Shown: positions 52,492-62,076, counted from the first letter of the stretch. The stretch is 64,000 nt of DNA from Pontibacter vulgaris (GCF_022758145.1 NZ_JAJVDH010000004.1:372001-436000); one strand, 5' to 3'. Program-made: numbers and translations. The notes: generated by a model from the sequence alone, not told the origin.

Positions 52492-52531
52492 TTAAAGTAT
52501 AAAAGCGGCCTGAGCCGCTTTTATACTTTAA
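52492..52531. terminator. Terminator after fabH with inverted AAGTATA pair
   Basis: 18-bp perfect arms (52492-52509, 52514-52531) with a CTGA loop. The loop-proximal part is AAAAGCGGC/GCCGCTTTT and the base is TTAAAGTATA/TATACTTTAA, so an AAGTATA word faces its own inverted copy. Second example of this design after 5693-5757. Confidence 0.88.
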
Positions 52532-52819
52532 GGCCCCTTGCTTTATCAATAAGTCTAGCCAAAGAGCAAGTAAGAAGCACAAACTTAAGGTTGCAACATT
52601 AGTCTGGTTATTTAAAGGTGCATAGCAAAGAGCGGAATGACCAAACCTAAATATAAGCCTTATGCATGCATAACAACTTGAGACAAAAGCAATAAAAGTT
52701 CGGGCAAAGACCAGCTTTTTCACGACTATTTCGGCATTATAGCTAACTTTGTTTGCAGAACAGACTTTTGCGCTATACTTTTATTGTTTCATTAAAGTAC
52801 ACACGATTCAGAACATACT
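52532..52819. other. Intergenic region before efp
   Basis: 288 bp without a convincing gene. TTTG at 52752, an 18-nt spacer and TATACTTTT resemble a promoter for efp, but the -7 matches TAnnTTTG poorly. One TATACTT word near 52775. No long hairpin or repeat was recognised besides the terminator at its left edge. Confidence 0.35.
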
Positions 52820-53383
52820 ATGGCAACCACAGCTGATATTAAAAACGGCGTTGTGATTGAGTACAACAACGACCTTTACCAGGTAATCGAATTCCAGCAC
52901 GTAAAGCCAGGCAAAGGTCCGGCCTTCGTAAGAACAAAGCTTAAGAATATCAAAACCGGTAAAGTATTGGATAATACCTTTTCTGCCGGTCACAAGATAA
53001 CTACTGCCCGTGTAGAGCAGCGCCCGCATCAGTTTATTTACAAAGACGACCTGGGTTACAACTTCATGGATATGAATACCTTTGAGCAGGTTGCCCTTGA
53101 AGAGAAAATGGTACCGTTTGCCGACCTAATGAAAGAAGGCCAGGAAGTAACTATACTTTACCACGCTGAAACAGAAACGCCGCTAACCTGCGAGATCCCT
53201 CCTTTTGTAGAACTTACCATTACATATACAGAGCCAGGCCTTAAAGGAGATACAGCTACGAACGCTTCTAAACCAGCTATTGTAGAAACAGGGGCCACTA
53301 TACAGGTGCCATTGTTTATCGGACAAGACGAAAAAATTAAAGTAGATACCCGTACTTATTCTTACGCAGAGAGAGTAAAATAA
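52820..53383 (+). CDS. efp: Elongation factor P
   Basis: 187 residues, three beta-barrel domains. Lys32 in HVKPGKGPAF is the tip residue that enters the peptidyl-transferase centre; in some bacteria it is modified by EpmA or YmfI-type enzymes. KLKNIKTGKVLDNTFSAGHK is the second signature. It relieves ribosome stalling at polyproline stretches. It is 3 bp before accB, so the two are cotranscribed. Confidence 0.95.
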   Translation: MATTADIKNGVVIEYNNDLYQVIEFQHVKPGKGPAFVRTKLKNIKTGKVLDNTFSAGHKITTARVEQRPHQFIYKDDLGYNFMDMNTFEQVALEEKMVPFADLMKEGQEVTILYHAETETPLTCEIPPFVELTITYTEPGLKGDTATNASKPAIVETGATIQVPLFIGQDEKIKVDTRTYSYAERVK

Positions 53384-53386
53384 CAC

Positions 53387-53875
53387 ATGAAAGCTAAAGA
53401 AATCCAGGATCTGATCGACTTCATCGCCAAATCTGGCCTGAACAAAGTAAACATCGAAACAGAAGAGTTTAAAATATCGGTTAAGCGCGACCCAGACCAG
53501 CAGATTACCTATGTAAAAGAGTCTGGTGCTGTAGCACCGGCTGCTGCTCCTGCTCCTGTTGCAGCCCCTCAGGCAGCTCCAGCCGCGGCACCTGCACCAG
53601 TTGCTGCTGCCCCTGCCGCTTCTGAAGAAAGCCGCTATGTAGCCATCAAAGCTCCGATGATCGGTACGTTCTACCGTGCATCAAGCCCGGAAGCCCCTAT
53701 TTTTGTTAACGTAGGCGACGAGGTAAAAAAAGGCCAGGTAATTTGCATTATCGAAGCCATGAAACTATTCAACGAAATTGAATCTGAAGTATCAGGTAAG
53801 ATCGTGAAAGTGTTGGTAGACAATGCTTCGCCTGTTGAGTATGATCAGCCATTGTTCCTGGTAGATCCTAGCTAA
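53387..53875 (+). CDS. accB: Biotin carboxyl carrier protein of acetyl-CoA carboxylase
   Basis: 162 residues. N-terminal helix (EIQDLIDFIAKSGLNKVNIE), Ala/Pro-rich linker (about 48-78), and a C-terminal biotinyl domain with GTFYRASSPEAPIFVNVGD and CIIEAMKLFNE, where Lys126 is biotinylated. It carries carboxyl-biotin between AccC and the carboxyltransferase. It lies 3 bp after efp; accC starts 129 bp later, separated by an A+T-rich inverted repeat containing a terminator-like hairpin. Confidence 0.95.
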   Translation: MKAKEIQDLIDFIAKSGLNKVNIETEEFKISVKRDPDQQITYVKESGAVAPAAAPAPVAAPQAAPAAAPAPVAAAPAASEESRYVAIKAPMIGTFYRASSPEAPIFVNVGDEVKKGQVICIIEAMKLFNEIESEVSGKIVKVLVDNASPVEYDQPLFLVDPS

Positions 53876-53881
53876 TACATT

Positions 53882-54000
53882 GATTTGAAAATTTGAAAAT
53901 GTGAAGATTTGAAAATGGAGACGGCAATTACCTTCTCCATTTTTATATCATTTTCACTTTACATCTCTACATTTCCAAATCTACAAATCTTCTAATCTGA
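53882..54000. repeat. A+T-rich periodic inverted repeat between accB and accC
   Basis: The left arm (53882-53921) repeats TTTGAAAA with about 8-16-nt spacing and ends with AAAATGGAGA. The right arm (53934-54000) is its degenerate reverse complement (TCTCCATTTT ... CAAATCTACAAATCTTC). The 10-bp AAAATGGAGA/TCTCCATTTT centre is a terminator-like hairpin with T-rich flanks, so partial termination between accB and accC is possible. Confidence 0.65.
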
Positions 54001-54004
54001 CATT

Positions 54005-55348
54005 ATGTTTAAGAAAATACTTATTGCCAACCGTGGCGAAATTGCCCTGCGCATTATCCGCACCTGTAAAGAAATGGGTATCAAAACGGTAGCTGTTTAT
54101 TCTACAGCAGATAAAGAAAGCTTACACGTACGTTTTGCAGATGAGGCTGTTTGTATCGGCCCGCCTACAAGTGCGCAATCATACCTTAACATACCAAACC
54201 TGATCGCAGCTGCCGAAATTACCAATGCAGATGCTATTCACCCGGGTTATGGTTTCTTATCTGAGAATGCCGAGTTTTCACGCATCTGTGCTGAAAACAA
54301 CATCAAGTTTATTGGTGCATCACCTGAGATGATTAACTCTATGGGTGATAAGGCATCAGCTAAAGCAACAATGCAAAAAGCTGGCGTGCCAACTATACCT
54401 GGTTCCGAAGGCCTGTTGCAGTCTTTGGAAGAAGGCATAAAGCTGGCAGGCAAGATGAAGTACCCGGTTATTATTAAAGCAACTGCCGGTGGTGGTGGCC
54501 GTGGTATGCGTATCATTAAAAATGAGTCTGAGTTTGAGAAAGCCTGGAACGATGCCCGCACCGAAGCGAAAGCTGCTTTTGGCAACGATGGCTTGTACCT
54601 GGAGAAATTCATTGAGGAGCCCCGCCACATCGAGATTCAGTTGATCGGTGACCAATATGGTAACGTAGCGCACCTTTCTGAGCGTGACTGCTCTATACAG
54701 CGCCGCCACCAGAAACTGGTAGAAGAAACGCCATCTCCGTTTATTACCGATGAACTGCGTGAGAAAATGGGTAACGCTGCTGTTGCAGGCGCGAAAGCCA
54801 TTAGCTACGAAGGAGTTGGTACTATCGAGTTCCTGGTTGATAAAAACCGTGACTTCTACTTTATGGAGATGAACACCCGTATTCAGGTGGAGCACCCAAT
54901 TACTGAAGAAGTTATTGATTACGACCTTATCAAGGAGCAGATTAAAGTAGCGGCTGGTGAGAAAATATCCGGCAAAAACTACTATCCTAAGATGCACGCG
55001 ATTGAGTGCCGTATCAATGCTGAAGATCCTAAAAACAACTTCCGTCCTAGCCCGGGCAAGATCACTACCCTGCACATGCCGGGCGGCCACGGAGTTCGCA
55101 TCGATTCGCACGTTTACTCTGGCTATACTATCCCGTCTAACTATGACTCCATGATCGCTAAACTGATCGTGAGCGCACAGACACGTGAAGAAGCTTTGGT
55201 AAAAATGAAGCGTGCCCTGAGCGAGTTTGTAATAGAAGGCGTTAAAACTACAGTTCCTTTCCATTTAAAGCTGATGGATGATCCTGGCTTTAAAGAAGGT
55301 AACTTTACTACCGCCTATTTAGAAAATTTTGACTTCGGTGCGCTTTAA
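54005..55348 (+). CDS. accC: Biotin carboxylase AccC
   Basis: 447 residues. [33 protein letters not shown], the ATP-grasp glycine loop [12 protein letters not shown] (about 155-166), [36 protein letters not shown] and ECRINAEDP match the family. It carboxylates biotin on AccB with bicarbonate and ATP, the first half of malonyl-CoA synthesis. The length is normal. It is followed by a strong terminator. Confidence 0.97.
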   Translation: MFKKILIANRGEIALRIIRTCKEMGIKTVAVYSTADKESLHVRFADEAVCIGPPTSAQSYLNIPNLIAAAEITNADAIHPGYGFLSENAEFSRICAENNIKFIGASPEMINSMGDKASAKATMQKAGVPTIPGSEGLLQSLEEGIKLAGKMKYPVIIKATAGGGGRGMRIIKNESEFEKAWNDARTEAKAAFGNDGLYLEKFIEEPRHIEIQLIGDQYGNVAHLSERDCSIQRRHQKLVEETPSPFITDELREKMGNAAVAGAKAISYEGVGTIEFLVDKNRDFYFMEMNTRIQVEHPITEEVIDYDLIKEQIKVAAGEKISGKNYYPKMHAIECRINAEDPKNNFRPSPGKITTLHMPGGHGVRIDSHVYSGYTIPSNYDSMIAKLIVSAQTREEALVKMKRALSEFVIEGVKTTVPFHLKLMDDPGFKEGNFTTAYLENFDFGAL

Positions 55349-55372
55349 TTTTCGCCTGAAAGTATAAATTGT

Positions 55373-55399
55373 AAGCCCGGCCCAGAAGCCGGGCTTTTT
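55373..55399 (+). terminator. Terminator after accC
   Basis: AAGCCCGGC pairs with GCCGGGCTT around a 6-nt loop and runs into TTTTTC. It is 24 bp past the accC stop. Confidence 0.85.
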
Positions 55400-55434
55400 C
55401 ATTGCTCCGTACCAACCATAAACTTATCTCTTAA

Positions 55435-56370
55435 ATGCGAAAGCTGCTGTTAAAAACGGGTTTATACTTTATACTTACCGCTCTCCTTTTTAGCTGTACC
55501 TCACAGCTGATTGTAGAAACTACAAAACCACCGGTAGTTACGGTGTTGCCCGAACAATGGAAAGTGGTGGTATTGAATAACTTTGACGCAAAACTACTTT
55601 CTACCAAAAAAGACAGTAAAGTAGAGACTTACCGGCAGGGTGCTCTGGCAGCTTTTGACGGCGTAGTAAATGCTGTAATTGATGATTCTACTTTTGTATT
55701 AGTACATGCTGATAGCGCTTTCAGGGGCTCTGCTTCTACTTCGTGGAATGTGCTGAACCGTGAGCAAATTCTACAGTTATATAAAGCGCATCCTTATCAT
55801 TTGCTGGTGGTTCTGGATAATTTTGAAACATTTTTTGAGCAGGAAATAGAAAGAAGCGACGAGGGCAACAAAACAGCCCATTATACTTTAAATACGCATA
55901 CAGGCTGGACACTTTACGACAGCACCGGCATCGCACTGGACCAGGTTATACTTACTAATAACACGTTGTATAACTCAAGGAGCGTGATCAGCGGTTTACT
56001 GGCTGTTGGCCCATCGCTTACCAATGCTACACCAACAATTGAAAGCCTGGCCTATGAAACCGGCCAGAGTTACTGGCAACGTTTTTACCCGCAGCGCACT
56101 TATTATTCGCGCATTGTGTATGCGCCACAGGCTTTTGTAGATGGCGTTACATACATGCACCAACAGAACTGGGATAAGGCAATTGCTGTTTTTAAACCTT
56201 TTACCTCTAATAAAAACAGGAGACTGGCTGGTAAAGCAGCCTATAATTTAGCAATTATATATGAAGCACTAGGTAATGTAACCGAAGCGAAGAAATGGGC
56301 CGATGAAGCAGCTGAGCGTAAAAATCCAATGGCCCCGTACCTGGTACAACACTTGAAGCAAAAGCCTTAA
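55435..56370 (+). CDS. DUF6340-like lipoprotein with TPR-like tail
   Basis: 311 residues. Lipobox LFSC (Cys21). Mature N-terminal half (about 40-200) is DUF6340-like: PEQWKVVVLNNFDA, VVLDNFETFFEQEIE and YTLNTHTGWTLYDS. The C-terminal part has helical TPR-like repeats (QNWDKAIAVFKPF, RLAGKAAYNLAIIYEALGNVTEAKKWAD). Exported lipoprotein of unknown function. Own terminator shared with the convergent DUF3109 gene. Confidence 0.72.
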   Translation: MRKLLLKTGLYFILTALLFSCTSQLIVETTKPPVVTVLPEQWKVVVLNNFDAKLLSTKKDSKVETYRQGALAAFDGVVNAVIDDSTFVLVHADSAFRGSASTSWNVLNREQILQLYKAHPYHLLVVLDNFETFFEQEIERSDEGNKTAHYTLNTHTGWTLYDSTGIALDQVILTNNTLYNSRSVISGLLAVGPSLTNATPTIESLAYETGQSYWQRFYPQRTYYSRIVYAPQAFVDGVTYMHQQNWDKAIAVFKPFTSNKNRRLAGKAAYNLAIIYEALGNVTEAKKWADEAAERKNPMAPYLVQHLKQKP

Positions 56371-56400
56371 ATTTTTGTATAGGAATTCATCTTTAATCGA

Positions 56401-56450
56401 CTCTAAAACAGAAAGGCTGACCTTCTCAGGTCAGCCTTTCTGTTTTAGAG
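56401..56450. terminator. Bidirectional terminator, 23-bp perfect arms
   Basis: Arms 56401-56423 and 56428-56450 are perfect complements with a TCTC loop. It separates the convergent DUF6340-like and DUF3109 genes. Confidence 0.85.
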
Positions 56451-56461
56451 TTTATACTTGG

Positions 56462-57043
56462 TTAAGCTTTCGCTGTCTTTTCCTCTTCCTCCATTAAATG
56501 CGTCAGCTCATTATACCAGCCTTCGCCATACTTTCTAATAAGCGGTTCTTTCAGGAATTGGTAAACCCTTACACCTGACTCCTGCCCAAAATTACAGGCA
56601 GCTGCGCAAATGCTCCAGCGGTCATAGTTTAAGGCTTCGAAGTCATCATACTTCGTGATCCGGATTGGATATAAATGGCAGGAAATCGGTTTTTTCCAGT
56701 CAATAACGCCGTCATTATAAGCTTCTTCAATGGCGCATTTCAGTATGCCCTTATCATCATACAATGCATACGCACATTCGCGGTTCTCTATAGTTGGCGT
56801 AGAATAATCGCCTTCAAAATCTTTAATGTAAAGGCCCTGCTCTTCAATGGCCTGTTTGCCGGCTCCTGTTAAGTATGGCTTTATCTTGTCATAATTCTGG
56901 TCAAGTATAGCCAGTTCAGACTCTTCAAGCGGGGCACCTAAATCGCCTTCTACGCAGCAGGCACCTTTGCACTTTTCAAGATTGCAAACAAAAAACTTAT
57001 CACGGATGTCGTCGCTGATGACGGTATTCTGAAGAACTATCAT
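56462..57043 (-). CDS. DUF3109 family Cys-rich protein
   Basis: 193 residues. Cys pattern [18 protein letters not shown] (about 18-35), [23 protein letters not shown] and [10 protein letters not shown] matches DUF3109/YkgJ-like proteins that likely bind a metal or Fe-S cluster. No signal peptide, so cytoplasmic. The neighbouring operon is unrelated. Function unknown; the family is widely conserved in Bacteroidota. Confidence 0.85.
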   Translation of the reverse strand: MIVLQNTVISDDIRDKFFVCNLEKCKGACCVEGDLGAPLEESELAILDQNYDKIKPYLTGAGKQAIEEQGLYIKDFEGDYSTPTIENRECAYALYDDKGILKCAIEEAYNDGVIDWKKPISCHLYPIRITKYDDFEALNYDRWSICAAACNFGQESGVRVYQFLKEPLIRKYGEGWYNELTHLMEEEEKTAKA

Positions 57044-57244
57044 GCTTTAAATTAAAATAGAAGAGCTAAAATGCAGATTCTAAAACCTGTTTTTCATCCC
57101 TGTTTTATGAAAGACAAAGGTAGGTAGAAAATAGTTTAGAAGATGAGATTGTGTTTAGGGTATTCTGTCTGTTAATGGTGAGTAAGTTTGAAATATTTTG
57201 AAATATTATGTTCTACTTTCAATTTTGCTGTTTCGCTAAGTCTG

Positions 57245-57656
57245 ACTTGCCAATTGTTTCATAGTTGGCTTTGGTTCGCTCCAAGCCCGCGGGGCTCGTC
57301 CTTTGGTATCGCGCTGTGTTCGCTCCTGCCTCCGCTGCGCTACGGCTGCCTTTTCAGGCACCGGATCTCACAAGGCGCTCAACCCAAGGACTGGGATCAG
57401 ATTCGATAGCAAACGCTGTTACTGCGGAAACCAAGTATAACCTGTAGGGACAGGTCGCAACCTGTCCGCAGGAAAGCATCAACTATGAAACTATAATTAT
57501 TGCTCTGGTAAAGGCAGAAGTGTCCCCTTGAGGGGACAACAGGGGTGTTGAAATAGTAACAATTAAACTATAATTTTAAAAGAAGCAGCAGCCAAAACTC
57601 CCCGCCTTAGACAAGGAGGGGTTGGGGTGGTTGGACTACGGCAACTATGAAACTAT
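57245..57656 (+). repeat. Mosaic intergenic repeat, copy B
   Basis: About 412 bp homologous to copy A (41635-42049), same orientation, estimated 85-90% identical by eye. Same order of blocks: G+C-rich conserved segment, GGACAGGT ... ACCTGTCC palindrome (near 57448-57468), GTCCCCTTGAGGGGAC, and CTCCCCGCCTT ... AAGGAGGGG-GTTGGGGTGGTTGG. The 140-bp first block differs from copy A at few positions, while the spacers between blocks differ more. Follow-on sequence at 57682-57712 (CCTCTCCTCAGGGGGG) is a third module of similar style. Confidence 0.9.
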
Positions 57657-57730
57657 CCTTCCAACTATAAGGCATCAACTGAATTCCTCTCCTCAGGGGG
57701 GCCAAGGGGTGGGTTTATACTTTACTGAAT

Positions 57731-57759
57731 CAGATCTCTCCTATCGTCGAGATGACAAA
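57731..57759 (-). repeat. 29-nt repeat module, inverted copy
   Basis: Reads on the minus strand TTTGTCATCTCGACGATAGG then AGAGATCTG, differing from 41542-41570 at 4 of 29 positions. It bounds the far side of repeat B, whereas the other copy bounds the near side of repeat A. Confidence 0.7.
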
Positions 57760-57786
57760 TTAAGATAAACAGTGCGTTGATAACAA

Positions 57787-57816
57787 AAAAGGCAGCTGCT
57801 TTCGCAACTGCCTTTT
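57787..57816 (-). terminator. Terminator after the Sel1/ankyrin gene
   Basis: AAAAGGCAG pairs with CTGCCTTTT, with an inner TGC/GCA pair and a TTTC G loop region. It is 16 bp beyond the gene end on the minus strand. Confidence 0.8.
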
Positions 57817-57832
57817 CTAAAAATTCTTCGTG

Positions 57833-59515
57833 CTACTGCTTCTGCGGCGATCCGGCAGCCATCAGGATATTCGTTACATTTTCGTGTTTTGTGTAGTCTA
57901 TAGCTGCTTTGCCATTTGCATCGCGGAGCTTGGCATCTGCGCCTGCTTGCAGTAGGGCAAGTATAATTTCGAAGTTTGCATCAATTTCACAGGCCAGCAT
58001 GAGCGGGGTTTTGCCTTCGTTGTTCTGCAGGTTAGGGTTGGCTCCTGCTGCAAGCAAGCGCTCCAGTTCCATAATACCAATGTGCTGCCCTATTGTAGAT
58101 TGCAGGGCTACTCCTATAGCAGTGTTTCCATCGGCATCTTTAAGGTTTGGGTCAGCACCATGTTTTAGCAGCGAGTCGATCAGCTGAACCTGTTCTAATT
58201 CAAAAAGCTCGGACTTAACCTTTGTACCAGAAACCAACAAGTGCAAAGCAGTGCGACCATCCTGATCTTTCGCATTTACATCAGCTTTCTTTTTCAGTAA
58301 TTGGCTCAGGGTATGCACCCGAACTTCCGGCTCATAAACTACCCCGTTTTCCTCCAGCAATAACGGAATATAAACGGTGTGCATCAGGGGCGTACGCTTC
58401 CTGAGGTCAGTGCCAAAATCATCCGGTATTGCAACAGTATTTACATTAGCGCCTGCAGTAATTGCGCGTTTTAACATATCAGGATTACGGGTAATGGCAG
58501 CTATCACCAGTTTCTGATCGGGGGTCTGGTTCATATACTTAAGCTGCTCGTAAGCATTTATACTTCCTTTGGAAATGGCAGCACGATATAGCTTTCGGGC
58601 TTCATCTAAGTTGGGTTCTCCTAATGTTCCTTCTTCATACAGCAATCCTAAAGTATAAAGCGCTTCACGGTCGCCGGCAGCAACACCTTTCTTCAGCCAG
58701 TTTACGGCCTTCTCATTATCTTTCTTTACGCCATCGCCTTCCAGGTACATATTTGCCAGGAAGCAGTAAGAAACGGCATCGCCTTTACTTGCAGCTCTGC
58801 TAATGTAGTTAAATGCGAGTTCCTTATCCAGCAGCTCTCCATAACCGGTAAAGTACATACTGCCCAGAATACGATTGCAAAAAGCATCTCCTTCTACAGC
58901 CTTTTCCCGGATAACCACAGCGGCTGTGTGCATGTGCTCCAGAAAATTCTGCTTGTCTTCCTGTGTTCTCAAGGTCATTAGTTCTGCTACACCCAGGTGG
59001 CCTAACATGCTGTTATTGTCGAGGGCCTGCTCAAAATAAAAATTAGCAGAATCTGTATTGGCAGAAAAGTATTTACCTGAGTTCTGAATCTGTTTTAAGG
59101 TATCAATTTGTACAGAATCATACTTCAGTTCACGGTACTGGTGCATGCGGCCCAGAAAATAATAGGCATCAGCATCTCCGGCGGCTGCCGCATCTTTGAA
59201 TTTACTGTAGGCCTGCTCAAATTTCAGATCGGTATAAAATCCGAGTGCTTCCTGCATGGCCGGCGTGCGCCAGATAAGCTTGCCAGGGGCTTTAGTTTCC
59301 GGTTTTGTGTCAGCAGTTATTGCCCCGGTTTGCTTTTTTGTTTTTGCTGTTACTTTTGCCGTTTTCTTGGTAACAGTCTTTTTCTTTTTATGGGTATTGC
59401 CAACGGCTTTAGTAGTTTTAGCGCCATTTTTAGCCGGTGTTTTCGTCTGAGCCATACTTACTTCGCTCATCAGGATAAAGGCTAATAAAAGCAACAGGTA
59501 GCGTATATCGGGCAT
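57833..59515 (-). CDS. Exported Sel1/TPR and ankyrin-repeat protein
   Basis: 560 residues from ATG 59515 (an in-frame ATG at 59593 would add a 26-residue hydrophilic tail before the signal peptide MPDIRYLLLLLAFILMSEVSMAQ). After the signal is a Lys/Thr/Ala-rich linker of about 60 residues. Residues about 90-330 hold Sel1-like helical repeats (GDAVSYCFLANMYLEGDGVKKDNEKAVNWLKKG). Residues about 345-555 hold ankyrin repeats (DGRTALHLLVSG, LLKHGADPNLKDADGNTAIG, EGKTPLMLACEID). Predicted periplasmic scaffold. No catalytic motif. Partners unknown. Both repeat types occur in Bacteroidota exported proteins. Confidence 0.75.
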   Translation of the reverse strand: MPDIRYLLLLLAFILMSEVSMAQTKTPAKNGAKTTKAVGNTHKKKKTVTKKTAKVTAKTKKQTGAITADTKPETKAPGKLIWRTPAMQEALGFYTDLKFEQAYSKFKDAAAAGDADAYYFLGRMHQYRELKYDSVQIDTLKQIQNSGKYFSANTDSANFYFEQALDNNSMLGHLGVAELMTLRTQEDKQNFLEHMHTAAVVIREKAVEGDAFCNRILGSMYFTGYGELLDKELAFNYISRAASKGDAVSYCFLANMYLEGDGVKKDNEKAVNWLKKGVAAGDREALYTLGLLYEEGTLGEPNLDEARKLYRAAISKGSINAYEQLKYMNQTPDQKLVIAAITRNPDMLKRAITAGANVNTVAIPDDFGTDLRKRTPLMHTVYIPLLLEENGVVYEPEVRVHTLSQLLKKKADVNAKDQDGRTALHLLVSGTKVKSELFELEQVQLIDSLLKHGADPNLKDADGNTAIGVALQSTIGQHIGIMELERLLAAGANPNLQNNEGKTPLMLACEIDANFEIILALLQAGADAKLRDANGKAAIDYTKHENVTNILMAAGSPQKQ

Positions 59516-59821
59516 ACCAGCAAGTATAAATCGGGTGCTTTTAGTATAAGTCAGCTTCTTTTTCAGGTAAGTCATAGGCGGCAAATTAACCATAAACGGC
59601 CTTTAAATCAATTAATATCGGCTTTTGGCACATACACTGCATCTTTAAAGGCTAAACAGGTTGCTGGTATAAAACGCTTTACAAGTAATCTGTGTTCATT
59701 AACAGAGGCGCTTAGCTTATACTTCAGAGCCATTGCTGTGCCAAAAGTATAACTGCCGTTCAGAATACAGAATTGTATTCGTAAATTGCATAGATTTTAA
59801 GACGCACGCGGAAGAGACGAA

Positions 59822-62068
59822 ATGGATTACTTAAACTTACTCAACGAGTCGCAACGCAAGGCCGTGCTCCATACCGAAGGGCCAGCCATGATTATTGCGG
59901 GTGCCGGCTCAGGCAAAACAAGAGTACTTACTTACCGGATTGCCAACCTGATCAGCCTGGGGGTAGATCCGTTTAACATACTGGCCCTGACCTTTACAAA
60001 CAAGGCGGCCAAAGAAATGCGCCATCGTATCGAAAAAGTGATCGGCAACGAGGCCAAAAATATCTGGATGGGTACGTTCCACTCGGTTTTCTCGCGCATA
60101 CTTCGTGCTGAAGCCGATAAGATTGGTTATCCGAAAAGCTTTACCATTTACGATACAGACGACTCCAAAACGCTCATTCGCAATATTGTGAAAGAGATGA
60201 ACCTGGACGATAAACTGTATAAGCCAAACGTGGTGCTCGGGCGTATTTCATCAGCCAAAAACAAACTGATCTCGCATAAGCAGTACCTCAACGATGCTGT
60301 GATTCAGGCAGACGATGAAGCTGCCATGCGCCCTAAAATTGGCAAGATATACGAGCAGTACCAGAACCGTTGCTTCAAGGCCGGCGCCATGGATTTCGAT
60401 GACCTGCTGTTCCAGACCAACGTGCTTTTCCGCGACCATCCGGATGCACTGAACAAGTACCAGAATATCTTTAAGTTTGTGATGGTGGATGAGTACCAGG
60501 ATACAAACTACTCGCAATACCTGATCACGCGTAAATTGGCCGCCCAGAACAGAAACATTGTGGTAGTAGGTGATGATGCTCAGTCTATCTATGCTTTCCG
60601 TGGTGCCGATATCCAGAACATCCTCAACTTTGAGCGTGATTACCCGGAACTGGAAGTATTTAAACTGGAGCAGAACTACAGATCTACCAAAAACATAGTA
60701 CACGCCGCTAACTCTGTTATTAAAAATAACCAGGCACAGCTGCGCAAAGATGTTTTCACGGATAACGAAGAAGGTCCGCTGATCGAGGTGATAAAAGCCA
60801 ACTCCGATAACGAAGAAGGCAAACTGGTGGCAACTACCATTTTCGAAGAGAAAATGAACAACCACCTCTCCTACGACGATTTTGCTATACTTTACCGTAC
60901 TAACGCGCAGTCGCGTGCTATAGAAGAGGCCCTGCGCCGCATGAATATCAAGTATAAAATTGTTGGTGGCCTATCCTTCTATCAGCGTAAAGAGATTAAA
61001 GATCTTATTGCGTACCTGCGGCTGACGGTAAACCCGAATGATGAGCAGGCTTTGCGCCGGGTTATTAACTACCCGAAACGTGGTATTGGCGAAACAACAG
61101 AATCGAAGATATTCGTAACTGCCGACGAAACCAACCACAGCGTATGGGAAATAGTGCAGAATGCCGGTCAGTTCCTGGGCAACCGCGTAGGCATGGCTAT
61201 CGAGAATTTCTCTATACTTATTAAAGACTTCGCCCGCATTGCCGATAACAACGATGCCTTTGAAGTTGCCAAACACGTAGCAAAACACTCAGGCATAGTA
61301 GACGACCTTTACCAGGATAAAACGGTGGAAGGCCTTGCCCGCTACGAGAACATACAGGAATTACTGAACGGTATTAAAGAGTATGTCGATGACCCGGAGA
61401 AGGAAGATAAAAGCCTTTCGGCGTTTCTGCAGGATATTGCCCTTATTACCGACGCCGATACCAAAGCAGATCTGGATGGTGAATTTGTTACCTTGATGAC
61501 TATTCACTCTGCAAAAGGACTTGAGTTTAAGAACGTGTTTATAGTTGGCATGGAAGAAAACCTTTTCCCTAGCCAGATGATGCTGAACTCGCGTGCCGAC
61601 CTGGAAGAAGAACGCCGCCTGTTTTATGTTGCCATCACACGTGCCGAAAAGAAACTATACTTAACCTACGCCACTAGCCGTTACCAGTGGGGCAACCTGA
61701 GAGCCTGCGAAAAAAGTCGTTTCCTGGATGAGATAGATCCGAGGTTCCTGAACTTTAAGTATGGCGAGCAGTCTAACGGAGCAAGTGTATTAGACCGGGT
61801 ATTGCAGCGTAAAACCAGCGTAAGCAATCTTGTAACGCCACCGGCACACAAGCAGGTAGCTACTGCCTATACCCCACCCGCCGACTTTAAAGCCAGCGAT
61901 ACTTCGAACCTGGCAGCAGGTATGAAGGTAGAGCACCCGAAGTTCGGTTTTGGTGTGGTTACAAAAATGGATACGCAGGGCAACAGCACAAAAGCTATCA
62001 TCAACTTTGATGAAGTGGGCGAAAAAACTTTGCTTTTAAGCTTTGCCAAGCTGCGCATACACAACTAA
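59822..62068 (+). CDS. pcrA: UvrD/PcrA-type DNA helicase
   Basis: 748 residues. Superfamily 1A motifs: Walker A GAGSGKTRVLTYRIANLI (motif I, about 27-44), ALTFTNKAA (Ia), MVDEYQDTN (II), VVGDDAQSIYAFRGAD (III), LEQNYRST (IV), TIHSAKGLEF (V), and VAITRAEKKLYLTY (VI). A C-terminal Tudor-like segment (AGMKVEHPKFGFGVV) contacts RNA polymerase in PcrA. It unwinds DNA with 3'-5' polarity in repair and replication-restart. Divergent from the Sel1/ankyrin gene. Confidence 0.93.
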   Translation: MDYLNLLNESQRKAVLHTEGPAMIIAGAGSGKTRVLTYRIANLISLGVDPFNILALTFTNKAAKEMRHRIEKVIGNEAKNIWMGTFHSVFSRILRAEADKIGYPKSFTIYDTDDSKTLIRNIVKEMNLDDKLYKPNVVLGRISSAKNKLISHKQYLNDAVIQADDEAAMRPKIGKIYEQYQNRCFKAGAMDFDDLLFQTNVLFRDHPDALNKYQNIFKFVMVDEYQDTNYSQYLITRKLAAQNRNIVVVGDDAQSIYAFRGADIQNILNFERDYPELEVFKLEQNYRSTKNIVHAANSVIKNNQAQLRKDVFTDNEEGPLIEVIKANSDNEEGKLVATTIFEEKMNNHLSYDDFAILYRTNAQSRAIEEALRRMNIKYKIVGGLSFYQRKEIKDLIAYLRLTVNPNDEQALRRVINYPKRGIGETTESKIFVTADETNHSVWEIVQNAGQFLGNRVGMAIENFSILIKDFARIADNNDAFEVAKHVAKHSGIVDDLYQDKTVEGLARYENIQELLNGIKEYVDDPEKEDKSLSAFLQDIALITDADTKADLDGEFVTLMTIHSAKGLEFKNVFIVGMEENLFPSQMMLNSRADLEEERRLFYVAITRAEKKLYLTYATSRYQWGNLRACEKSRFLDEIDPRFLNFKYGEQSNGASVLDRVLQRKTSVSNLVTPPAHKQVATAYTPPADFKASDTSNLAAGMKVEHPKFGFGVVTKMDTQGNSTKAIINFDEVGEKTLLLSFAKLRIHN

Positions 62069-62076
62069 TAAAGTGC

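Noticed and set aside
52481-52723. Minus-strand 80-codon ORF beside fabH
   Set aside because: It overlaps the fabH end and the terminator; Cys/Phe/Leu-rich composition without a plausible domain, so a chance frame.
54356-55264. Long (302-codon) minus-strand ORF inside accC
   Set aside because: Antisense shadow of accC; the accC frame carries all family motifs.
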